This document shows, piece after piece, positions 24,201 to 36,345 of a stretch of 64,000 bases of DNA. The stretch's first letter is position 1; every line of letters begins with the position of its first letter. This DNA is from Strigops habroptila. Taxonomy: Eukaryota > Chordata > Aves > Psittaciformes > Psittacidae. The translations under genes and the position numbers were made by a program. The stretch is taken from assembly GCF_004027225.2 (NCBI RefSeq), contig NC_044282.2, forward strand, positions 64,407,725-64,471,724, in the 5' to 3' direction. The notes under the pieces are model-generated. The model was not told the DNA's origin. It searched no databases and saw only the letters and a list, made by a program, of their open reading frames with translations.

Positions 24201-27200
24201 CTGTAAGGGTGTCCTGCCTTTACCTGTGGCAGGTTGCTTTGATAGTAAGGCTGCGACAGTGAGAGGAACCCAAATGGGAAGCAGATGGTGTACCAAGTAG
24301 CACCCTTTGGCCTCTGTTTCCTCTTTTTGTGGTTGGACTGTTACCATGGGTCTGAGTGCTGCTTGATCTTGCCAGATAGGTTGTTATCATTACTGCATCT
24401 TATCACAGAACATAACTAATTAGGCAAGAGCTAAACTACTTAGAGAACTTCAGTGTTATCTAGAACTATGTCTGGTTGGTGATAATTCACTAAAATTTTA
24501 ATGTAGTTGTCCCTGCCTTTTCTTGCTGCTGTTAATAACCTGGAGAAGAGATTAATGTTCTCAGTTCTGCATCTGTTAGAACACCATCTACGTGACTATG
24601 CTGATTTAACTCTTGCTTTGTCCTCTTCTATAACACTTTGCCCAAAACCATCTTTGTTTTGCCTTGGGGAGTGTTTGTGAGAACATCTCTGGTTTCATTA
24701 ACATTCATGTGGATATTCCCTAAAGCTCAGTGCTGTCTTTGAAAAATATCACTGTCCCAAATGTGCTTTGGTGCACATTTAAGCAGGTTAAGTCCTGCTT
24801 AAAGGTAAAAAAACTAAGACAAAGGAGGTTAAATAAACCGTCTGTTTTGCCTTAGCTATATGTTGATCCAAAGAGCACTTTTGGGGCTGGCACATACAGC
24901 ATGTGACACCCTGCAGAGCGTGTGCATCCAAAGAAGAGCATGAGTACCTATCGCTTCGTTTTGTACCGTGTCTTACTCTGTGGACATCTCCTGAAATCAT
25001 ACTGCTCAGTGCCCATTAGAGAAGACTTGGCATGGACGATATAGCTCATTCAGCGAATTAACTTGAATAAATAAAACCTACTGCACTTTTCCTATCTGTG
25101 TGGAGCTTCAGGTGCTAAACGCACAGCACACAATTGCTGCTGGAGGGGTATGGCTGTAAGTACTTGGAGAAGAGTTCAAGCCTTGCCTGGGAGATGACTG
25201 GGTTTCACAGAAGCAGACATCTAGGACGGGTGGTCACACATAGCTAATGCCTTAGTTCATCAAAACTGCTGAATCTGGTGTGGCTTGCCCTGCCTTGAAT
25301 CTTGGACTTACCTGTAAAATAATGGTGAGAGCAAATGGGTTTTGGCTAAAATTCTCAGTGGGAAAGCTGTCCCAAGAAGGATTGCTCTGCTTTTCTGGAG
25401 ACTCTGGTTGTCATTCTGTTCACTGAGGCTTTTTAATTCATAGTCAACTCTTGTGCTGACCCTATGGCCAGTGCCTTGGTTTGCGGCTGGAGTGTTCCCT
25501 GCACCTCAGGAGCTTCGAGTTGTTTATGGGTCTCCCCAGTGTCAAAGCCAGCCACGTAACCCTGAGCTGGTCCATCGTAAAACAGATGCCGGTGAGCTGG
25601 GGCACAGTGGTGCCCCATGTGAAATGCAGCCCAGAGAACGCTGAGAACAGGAAAATTTTAGCACAGTCCATGTCAGAGGCAGCAAATCTGAGAGGAAGTA
25701 TGAGCTCTGCCACACGAGGCAAGGTGTTGTGTTGGGTTGCAGCAGGCTATTTTGGTTACATAGCTTGCAAGGCTGGAGATCCAGTGGAGGGAGCTTGGGG
25801 CAGTGTTTTGGAGGCTCGAGTCTGCAGCCCTGTCTGATGACTTAACCTGTGTCCCTACTTTATGCTGGCATCTATGCTTTCCCATCTCTGTGACTGCCAG
25901 TTTGCTTTGTTCTTATCAGAAAAAGCCCCAGCCCAGTCCCACTGCAAAGGTGGCCTGTGTGGGACCACTATGAAATCTAGTGAGTGCGGAGAAAAGACTC
26001 AAGACCCATATTAGGATGGGCTGGAGTTGTGCCGTGAATGTCTGCACTGATCCACACTTAGTGTGTGATAATAATGCCCTTTTCTCCCCCTTTACTATCC
26101 CTGGGTGTGCAGAGAGTATCAGTGCTATAGTCTGCAGTGAAACAGCATTGGGAAAGTTGATATGAAGATGTTGGCATCTTCTGCTAAACACTTTTTGAAG
26201 TCTCTGGATTTAGAGTATAACAGAATATTGTTACCTTTATGCTCTGCTCCTTGGGTAATATTGCAGAATGAAACAGCATGTTAGCTGTAAGAGATTATTT
26301 CATTAAAACACATCTTAGCTTGGTTCCAGGCAAAAAACCTTAAAATATTCTCCCTTTCATCTGTGCTCAGTAATCTGTTCATCTGCTTTCTGTCATCCTT
26401 TTAATATTTTTACAAAACTGGGGAGTGTGTATTGGTTTTTTTTTTAACGGAAATTAAACTCTGTTTTGAGCTGGGGAGTTTTCATTAGACTCAGTCTGCA
26501 ACATGTGTGTCTAGCTCCTGATACTGGGCTGTAATTGAGTTTTGCATTCTGTCTCAGCAGAGTTCATCTCAAAACCTAAAATCTATCAGAAAAAATAATT
26601 TGTGGAGATGGTCTTCATAAAACAAAGGCAGATTAAATCTGGAGCTGTCACAGAATTGCTCTTACAGATGCATCTGCTGCAAAATAATTACCTCTCTCGA
26701 GCCCATTAAGTTAATCAGTGTATTTTGTTTGTGTCTGCAGCAAAAACGATTAAACGCTCATCTCCCATTTTTTAGGTAAATTTACTGATTCTCTGATTTT
26801 TAAGGGTAATTAGATTTATTCTGATGTGTATCACAGTCCAAAGTGTTCCTGTTGGACGACTAGCTGTCTGTAATATAATTTACCTGTAGCCAGGATGTAA
26901 TTTCTTTTCAATCACCTTTTTTCCCTTGGGCTGTTTTTTGCTAAAGAGTACTAAATCCTTTTGTCTCCTCTCACGTAAATTGCATTTTAAAAGCTTAGGG
27001 CTTTTTGTACAAGCATAAGAACTGCCATTATTTGCATCTATTTCAAATTTTCTTCTAGTTCATTTTCTGCAACTTGAGGAAAGATTTTATAATGTAATTG
27101 AGAATATAAACACTGAGTACCTTGGTTGTAGTCTATGAATATCTTCGTTGGGAGCCTGATCTCTCAAACATGGTGAGACACTTGTGCAGTGTGTAGGTGC

Positions 27201-30200
27201 ATGCAGGAAGAGGAGACCCCAGGGAGACAGTGGATGTTAGAAAGCAGCTACTAATGATGGCACCTAATTCCTAGAAGCACACCTGAAATTCCCAGCAGAC
27301 TTCCACTGTGAGATTTCCCACAGAGATTTCCTCAGTGTGATTTGCCAGGTCCATCAGTATGGCTCAGCATCACTCTGTGGTTTGCCGGGGGGGATAAATC
27401 CCACCCCTCCACACTGAAGTGATTTGTGCAGCCTGGACAGTGGCAGACCTGGAGAGAACACCGCTTCCACCATGGTCCAGTGCAGCAGAGCCTGCTTCCT
27501 CCTCGGGATCACAGCTGCCAGGGAGCACACAACAGTGCTGTAGTGAACCCATTTTCTGCTCCAAAGTCTCCCCTGGAGCCTGGACCAGGTGGGCATCACA
27601 CTTCACATGCATGTGCTGTTTTAACCATGGGAACACTCACCCTGCAGTTGACCAGCATGTGAACACTGCCACAAAGAGTGAGGCTTTGAAAGGAGGCCGC
27701 ATGGGCTGATGCCATCATTTCTGTCAAGCCTCTCTGCAAGGTAGCAAGCATCTTGTGTCTCTCTTCCTGCTTTGTACAATCCCTGCTCGTCCAGGACAGA
27801 CCACTACTTTGCTGTCTTCAGATTGACTCTGAGCTCCTTGTAGTGTCAGTGGTTTGTAGATTTAAATAACCTTGCCTGTGCCTCCTTTTCTTCCTGGTGT
27901 GGCAGGAGGGTAAATAAGCCTTCATTGTTATGCTGGAGGTTAAAGGGAAGAAAAAAAAACCACCCCAAGATCTTTTAAACTACAATTTTATGGCAGTGAT
28001 GATGCACTCGTGGTTCAAGAGAACAAGATCACACCCCATGATTAACCTTGTGTGCTTTGTTTGCCTATTGTGCTCTGCTTGTGCTTCTATGTTGGCATTG
28101 GATCACAAGTGCTGCTGTGACTAAAACGCACCTTTTGTCTCTTCCTCTGTTTGAATACTTAATCTCTGAATTCTTTCAAGTCTGTGTTGCAGCAGACTGG
28201 CCTCTTATATTTTTTATTATAAAGAATGAGTGACAGTTGCTGAGGGGGCACAACTGAGCCTCTGTGCAAACAGATACTTGTTTTGTTTCAATTCTCAGTG
28301 ACCTTTATTTTATCCTGATTCAATTGCTCACTCAAGGCGCCAGCCTCTTCTGTACCCTTAATGCATTAAGCATTTTTCCAGCTAAAGGAAGTGCCAGATA
28401 TATCTCCTCTTGTCTTAAGAGTTATGGTTAACCTTCAGCAGTAAATGTGGCCAAGAGGAACTGGAAAAATGTGAAAGTGGATTTGTTTGTAGAGTGGAGG
28501 AAATAAAGGACTCCAATTCTATGATCTCAGAGGTTTTGAAACTTCAGAGCTGAGTTTCCCCAGAATGTCAATTTTATTTTCTGACATCTGTTCCTGACTG
28601 GATTTATTTAATGGGAAACGCATGTAGCCACCTTATTTGTAAGTTAATAATGTTCAAGTCCAAGTCATTCTTGGATATGAGCATTTTCTGGTATGCTTTT
28701 GTATCTGTAGTTATACCTTCTTTAAGAGGCACAAGTGTCTATACACTGCAGAAGTGTCCTCCCTTACGAGGGTACTAAGGCTTTGCGGATGGCTTAAGAG
28801 AAAATGAAAGAGATTAAGGAAGTGTATTGTCAAGGTAGTGGAGTACAAATTAATTAATTACATCCTCATGCTGTCCACATTTGATCTAAAACAATGCTAT
28901 TAAGTAGGCTTTGAAGACCAGTCCCAAACTTGAGCTGAAAATGTTCACTGAAGTCTTTGTTTCAGAATTCCCTGTTCTGTTTATAAATAAAACAGATGCA
29001 TTTACTACAATCAGAGAACCCAATCTGTTTGAGTTGTTTCCTTTAGGGCCTTTAAAACCAAATTCTTAAACTGATCATAAATTTGGGAGGTTAAAAAATT
29101 AAAAGAAAATTACCCATATGTATGATCAGCTAAATTATCTGGACTGTCAAATCTCACCCCACCAACCAATCTCAAATAAGAACCAGGACACTTTAGCTTG
29201 TACTAGAACACAGCTGCCAGGAATATCTCCAGCCTAGACAGAGGAAATTGAATAGTGGTAAACTTACCGTTTTGTTTGAAAAATGGAATCTACCATCACT
29301 GTTAAAGATCTGATTTATATCATACAAATATCATACATACCTGATTTTATCATTGAATAAAAATGTCCAGTGTTAAGGCATTCATTATGTTAAATATTTG
29401 CCTTTTCCTTTCAATAAGTTAATATTATTAATTATGTTTGAATTCACGTTTGCCAGGAGTGCTAATCAGTGGTGAGCTGACATTAACTCCTTGACATTTT
29501 TAAAAGAAGAGGAAATGTTACTCCAAAATATGGGTGAACTTCCATTGTTTGAACATGTGTGAAAATGAGATTTGATAGCTAAAGTTGGCAGATGCTTCCG
29601 TTGCTGGAATGAGTGAGTTTCACCTTAGGAATGAATTATAAACTCCATCGATTTGGAACTATTTTGTTAATTAAACTGAGTTTGGAGGCTTCTGTAACAA
29701 TTTTGTCCTGTGTTTCAGTGAGACATTCCACTTTGTAATGGCTTTTTTACCTTGTCTAGCTCACTGGCTCCCAGAGCATTAAACCTAAATACCACCCCAG
29801 TGGGGTTTAATTTATATACATCTCTGCCCTCCATTTCAGTGGAGACTCATTCAAGAACATGTTCCATTTTCAGATTATATTTTCACATGGGCCAGCAAGC
29901 CTTTCTCAACAAGTAGAAGAATATCACAAGCATGCTGTCCTTCCCCCTGCCCTTTAAAATGTACTTCCAAAAGCAAGATGCTGAGGTATTTTCTCTGGTT
30001 GAGATCAGAGTAAAAGAACCAACTTGGAGCAAGGCTACGATACTGAAGGAATTTTTTGTTTCTTAAAGAATCCCCATCGTTAGCCCAAGGATACCTCTAA
30101 ACCCATCTGCTGGGGGATTCCTGGTGCAGAAAGCTGGTTGCATGCCCAGAGAGCTGGTTGATTTTAGTTTGTATGTTGTTTTTAGGAATATAATTTTCAC

Positions 30201-33093
30201 GCATTTAGCACCTGTGCTGCAGCCTCTGGCTGTCTGGACTCAAAACCACTCTCTTATCTGTTAATTACCCGTTTGTTCAGCTTTACTCATGTTTATTTTC
30301 ATAATCTTATTTCTCATCCTTTTTTCCCCTCTGATACTGTTTTGGAGAGAGAAGCAGTTGCATGTGGAGACCTGTGTTCTCATTCAGATGACAAAAGGGA
30401 ATTGCTGAATGTCCCATTAGCATTGGTTGCTTCACACTTTAAATGAGAGCCAGGCAATTTTGAGAGTCTGATCAATAAGCTAAAAACTCTGAACTTGCTG
30501 ATGTTTCCCAATATCTGGGTGTCTGTTACTAGAGTCTCTCCAGCCTGTATTCAGAGAACAAATTCTAAACGAACGTGATCATAATTCACCTCCCTACTCT
30601 GTAGAAAGTCATAAAAATGCTCTCACATCACCTTGAAAAATAGTTGGAGTGTTTTTCTTTACTATTTGTAAACGATGCAAATATTTACACATGCAAATAT
30701 CAGATGGGTTATGAAAACCACACATCACACTGTTCATAGGTCCCTGCTATAAACCCTCTCTCTTCTGCATTTTTAAAAGGAGTTTTATCTTTTTCCCTAC
30801 CTTACTACTTGTGTGATTGTTTTTGGATTAAGGAGGTATTTGAATTATATTTTGAACATTTGGATCGCCCTAACTTGTTCTGGCTTATCTGTCCTTTTAT
30901 TTGCCCTGTTTTGCAGGAATTAACTAATTTTTCTGATTACAACTATTTGTGACCACCACAAGATGCTTTCAAGCTATGCGTGGTGATGCAAGATCTTGTT
31001 CTCTCTTATGTGTGGCTTAAAAATATCTGTGTTATAGAAGCGTGGTGAACAAACATTACATGGTTGCAGTAACTGTCGCTAACCACAGTTCGTCAGTAGT
31101 CGAAGGTGTTACTAAAAAACTATTCAAGCAAGTGGTTCACACACAGCACCAGGCTCTTGCCTGATGAAGCTTGTGCAGCCTCTCAGCAGAGCCATCCTGG
31201 TCCCCTGGTGCAGAATTGCTGTGGGGTAATAATACAGGATAGGGTTACCTTTTTAAACAGGATTTGGGCTCTCGCTGACCTTCATAGTTTACCCAGAGTT
31301 GTATCCACTAGTACTTGAGGTGAAATGTTTTGTTTGGGGCAGAACTGAGAGGTTTGAGTGCACCCAGATCAGCTCATGGCTAAAAAATTTTCTTCAAAAG
31401 CAGGACTCATAGGCTGTGCAGCCAGCTAAAGGAATGCAAACAAATCTGGAGTGTCTGAAACCTTTTACTGTTTGGCCTTTGAGGGCACAGCTGAATTATA
31501 GCAGGGAAATGCCTGTATTGCCAAGCTTTTCTCATGACTGGCTGAGAGGACAAAGTGAGGAGATGAATGGAGATTGCTCTAGTTGCTTGCTCAGTGATTT
31601 TTCTCCTTTTTAGCTTTTAAAGTCATACTCCTTTATAAGGATTTTCTCCTTTCTTCCTTCTGCTCTGCCCTTCAGGTTTTATTTAGTCTGTTCAGATGCA
31701 TATACAGTCCCACAGCCATGGGGAAACCGCCTTAGGAAAGTTTTGTAGGTGAGTGCAGCCCATTAAGGACCTGAGGATTCACTCCCAGTGCAATTCTTAT
31801 GTGATAACCACTTCCTATTTCAGTTTTCAGGTGCTTGGTTTATTAACAACACAGCAATTCCTGCAGAAAGCTGGCTGATTAAATGGCAAAACAGTTCTGT
31901 TTAATACCTAATTTTCTATCAAGCTGGTTCTGATGGAAGAGATTTTCAGTGATTCCCAAACCAGCATGTAGATAATTAAGAAAAACCCCTTGTGGTTCTC
32001 AAGCCTCCAGCATTTGTGAATGGCCTATAAATGTGCCTATTGCTCTAGTCTAATAATCTTTCTACTCGTTACTTGATTTCAGGTATTACTGCAGCAAAAC
32101 TAGATGGCTCAAATGTGTATTCAGTGTGTTTTTAAAGTGTCAAGCCAAAATGCCACAGACTAGTGATGAACAAATACCTCCAAGTTATTAAACTTTTATA
32201 TCTTGCTTGCTTTTCATTGTATTCTGTTGAAATTGCATTTTCTGTATCTTGAAAATTTCCTTGATGACTGCTTGATATATCTGACTCTCTGAGTTCTTCA
32301 ATATGAGGATATTTCATTTATTAGCCCATGGAAAGCTGATACATGGAGATTGGTATCTTGCTTCCATTCTTACTTTTGAGTCGTTTTTTTCATTTTTTAT
32401 CAATATTTGATGCACAAGCTTTCTTTGGCAATGCAGAAAACAGCAGCCCCAAGCTGTGTGATTCCACATCCCACGCAGTGGGGCTGGGGACAGGACGGAG
32501 AGGTAGTTCTGCTCCTTCTGTCCCAAAGCACCCTGGGCTGGCTGCGTCTCTGCACAGCCTGTTCAATGTGTGCAGCCACATCAGGCATGCACGGAGACTG
32601 GGAAAATGCCTCACTCTGCCTTCAGATCTTCGCCAGAGTATCGCCAGATTTCTTTACCCTTGTACCTGCTGTTTGGCTGTGCTTTTTCAGGTTATTTCTT
32701 TGGGTTTGGTTTATTTTTCCTACTCCTTCTTCAAGTGCCAGCCTTTCTGTGCTTGTCTGACATGCAGCATATTTTCAGGAGCATGACACAGACAAGAAGC
32801 GTGGTTTTAAAATCATCTTATTGTAAGTAAATTCAGGAAACCACCTCTGCAAGTGTGCCAAAAGGTAGTTCTCTTGGTTTCTTTTTTTTCTGTTGTACAA
32901 CTTGTAGTGATCTGCTGCTGAAGAATTTGTCAAGTTAAAGCTTAGATGGCATTGTCTTCAAAAGAGCTAAAATCTCTATGGCTTCTTTTAAATTTGATGA
33001 GAGCATCTGTGTATTCAGCACTTCTGAAAATCAATCCACCGTTTTGGGATCTGAACCTAAATAAAAAGTTGGTAGAAAGTTGGACAAATTCAC

Positions 33094-33315
33094 TGTCATG
33101 GTTTAAGCCCAACCGGCAACTAAGTACCACACAGCTGCCTGCTCACTCCCCTCCACTCCTGCAGTGGGATGGGGAGGAGAATAAGAAAAAGGTAAAAGCC
33201 CACGGGTTGAGATAAGAATGGCTTAATAATTGAAATAAAATATTATAATAATAGAAAAGAAAAAAGAATAATACTTCTCTTCCCCTCAAAAAAGACCCAA
33301 ACAAGTGATGCACAA
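33094..33315 (-). mobile_element. Endogenous retrovirus LTR fragment, - strand
   Basis: The + strand shows TGTCATGGTTTAAGCCC, then AACCGGCAACTAAGTACC and GTGGGATGGGGAGGAGAAT, followed by an A-rich stretch. I recognise this as the inverted 3' end of an avian ERV LTR: the known element, read in its own sense, ends with this block and a terminal CA. Only about 220 bp remain. The LTR promoter half is missing and no gag, pol or env sequence is visible nearby, so it is an old truncated solo LTR. The right boundary is approximate because similarity fades in the AATAAT-rich part. Confidence 0.78.
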
Positions 33316-36136
33316 CAAAGGATGCTTAAAAAATGTCTTGCTTTGCAGTTTTTTCTTGGTCTAGAAACTGCCTTTCTGCATATGCTCCTTATGTCACTTG
33401 CGTCCTCAGCTGTGCATAGCTGGTTGGAAGCAGAGCTGACATGCAGGTGAATCTGTGTCTATGTTTGTGGGTGCTAAAACATTATAACGAATTGGACTTT
33501 CAAGTGCTGTAATGGCAAGGGAAGGCAGTGTACCTTGAACAGCCCCTCCCCACCCTTTTCCAAGTTCATACAATCCGTAAGTAAAGCAAATATTTTGCTA
33601 AATTTTATATAATATTTTGGTCTTCTCATTAAAGAAATACTGTCATGACAGGCTCTTCCTCTTCTGTTTTAGCTGTATGAATAGCATCATCTTGTTTTTC
33701 CAGGCAAGCTGTGATGCATGTCACTCTGCATGGAGATACAGAAGGTAGAATTTTTGTAAACTGATGTTGAAACTTGAGCTATTGATCTCTGGTGAGAGCT
33801 GTGTGCTTATTCCTATTCTTGCCAGAGGCATCAGATGAGGATTGTCAGTGTCTTGAGTACCGCAAATGTGTGACTCTGAATGAAAGACAAAAGTATTTAA
33901 TAAATCACGAAAGGATATTGCTTTAGGGTTTGTTTTTTTTAATACTTGCAAGTACAGTGATATTGTCTTTTTCACTAATATCCGTAATCTAGAATTGCTT
34001 CCTGTCACTGGCAGTGGCCATTACTGAATATTTCAGACTAAGAGGCAGTTTCCCTCCCTTTATTTCATCCCCATCCTCCAAAATGGGTGTCTGCAGCATA
34101 AAATGTGCTGCCTGTTGGGCCCTATTCTTGCCTCTAGCAGATGATTTGTTAAAGCCCCGAAGAATGGGATTTATTAACTCTTCCAGATTTTTTTTTCTAG
34201 GCTTGTCTATGATCACTAATTGTCATCCAGATAGATGTTCAAGTCATCTTTTCATTTCAGCTCATAGTTCTGCATGACATCTGCAGAATGTACAGTATCT
34301 TTCCTTTGTGTGTCTTGCCAGAAACAGGAAGGATTTTTCCCTCCTCGGTCTTTTACCTTGGAACTATGAAGAATGTTGTCTTTCATTAGTCCCTGTTCGT
34401 CTCTTGAAGAGGTCTCCTTGAATGACTCAGGTTCCCAAGGGACTTTCTCAGCTCTTAGCTGAGGTGGGCATAGCAAATCCTTTTCTGAATTCCAGAGTTA
34501 ACTCGCTAGTAACCTGACACGGCTGAATAAAAATTCTTTCCGTCTCAGCTAATCAGGGTTTGGGAAATTCTTATGTCAGAAAGCTAACAGTTTCTGAAGA
34601 CCTAATACAGAGTCAGCTGGAAGAAAGAGAATAGGCAAGACTGGAATTCATAATTTTTAGGCAGGAAACAGATATGAAGGGAAACAATTATCATGTGCTT
34701 TAGCTGTGCAACGCACTTTGTTTAAGTGAGAAAGCTCCTTCAGGCACCATGAAACACAAATCCCGGTTTTCCTTCATAAAATTCTTTACAAATCTTAAGC
34801 AGTGAAAATCAGGCAGGCAGAATTGTTCCCCACCAGTTTTAAGCACCAGGCTTTTGCTTTTATTCTGGAACAGGATGCGCTTAAAAACAAATATGATCTG
34901 TGGCTAAATTAGAGCCTTCTGTGTATGAAAAAGCAACAGTGCAAGTTATTGATTAAAAGAAGGAAAAATCAATCTTTTTAATAAAAGACTTCTGCCTGCC
35001 CACAGGAGGAAAAGGGTCAAGCTTGACTCAAATGGTGTGAATCATCCCTGTGGGCAGGGTGATGCTGTGGTCCTGGTGAATAAGTGGACTTGACAGGAGA
35101 GGATGGTCCTTAGTGTAACCACAGAGAAGGCTTGGCTTGGGGATGCTCATGTTGGATCCTGTCCCTCAAGGCTTGGAAGCCCATTGATATGAGTTTTGCT
35201 GTAGCTAAGGAGAAGCTGGTCTAGCACATCGTTGCTGTGTCTGTGCACATGCACATGCGTGGTGCTGTTCTTGCAGTTGCTTCCCCATGCTCTCCTAATG
35301 CCTAATTAGAAACTGAGCAATTAGCTTAAGAAGCCTTGTCAGTGTTTCTTTTTGGAAATTGATATATTTAGTGTTACACAGACAAGGCAATTCTGGCTGT
35401 CAGTTCCCAAGACTGTTTATATAATAGGAAAGCAGCAGATAGTTGCAGTTTAATAAAGCCCCTTGATGCCCTCAAGGCATTATCTGCTGGATAACTTTAA
35501 TTGACAGTTAATGTTTTTATTATGTATGTTCCAGAGAAATGTTACTCTTGCTAGTAGAATCTTTAACGTAGATCTTAAGAAGCTACTTTCAAATCACTAT
35601 TTGAGACAAATAGGATGCTTTAGGGGTTTTTGCTGGTTACACAGTCATGGACATGAAACCACTCTAAATATACCTATTTGAGGAGTTTTTACGTTGGCTA
35701 TTTCTATTTTTACAATGGTGATGAGTTCCAAGGGAGGAACTTACTTGTAAAAATAAAATCTCAGGCACCCCACTTACATCCAGTGCCCACTGCTCTGGGG
35801 CCTGGCTGAGGGTGTATTGTCAGCAGGCTCTTGGGGCATAGCTCTGAGTGCTGGTATTTATGATGCTGCCGCTGCTTGTGTCCATACCTGTTGCCCTGTA
35901 CTGTAGGGCTTGGTTGCTTAGGAACAGGTTTGTGAGATGGCGTGGTGCCTATGTCTTGGCTTTCACCAAATAAGGAGTTTTAATTTGTAGGAGTTCGTAG
36001 CTGACTTGCTCTGTGGTTTATTAAATCCAGCGTGTTTAACTGGAGCGTTCTCTGAAAGATTTCATCTAGCGGAGTTTTCCAGCTGTCTTAAAAGTATGGT
36101 GCAGCAGGCATCAGATGTGAGCTCCCAGAGCTGGGC

Positions 36137-36176
36137 AGAGCTTAATACCAAGCGTGAGAGCTTAATACCAAGCGTG
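36137..36176 (+). repeat. Perfect 20-bp tandem duplication
   Basis: The 20-bp unit AGAGCTTAATACCAAGCGTG occurs twice head to tail with no mismatch, so the duplication is recent or the copies have been homogenised. Confidence 0.95.
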
Positions 36177-36335
36177 ACATTTGCAAGAGTGTCTAGGGGG
36201 TTGCACTACGCCTGCTTATTGAATTTCAAAACCTCTTTGCCATTTGCCAGCCTTTTTATTTTTCTTGAATTTCAAATCCCTAAGACAGAAAGGGAAGGGT
36301 TTATGCTTCCTTCACATCTCACATGCAAATTAAAG

Positions 36336-36345
36336 CCCCCCCCCC
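36336..36345 (+). repeat. C10 run
   Basis: Ten consecutive C bases between TAAAG and AAG. This is a likely slippage site. Confidence 0.9.

Larger units (their letters stand above)
19666..33093 (+). other. SHLD1: SHLD1 intron, long stretch without recognisable transposons
   Basis: Over 13 kb I recognise no CR1, LTR or exon. Between about 28240 and 31100 there is no open frame above 60 codons in any of the six frames, because the sequence is AT-rich and stop-dense. Sections around 26430-27120, 28560-29720 and 30050-30950 are rich in TAAT/ATTA words and T/A runs, the look of avian conserved noncoding elements. That appearance is the only evidence; I have no alignment. Confidence 0.45.
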
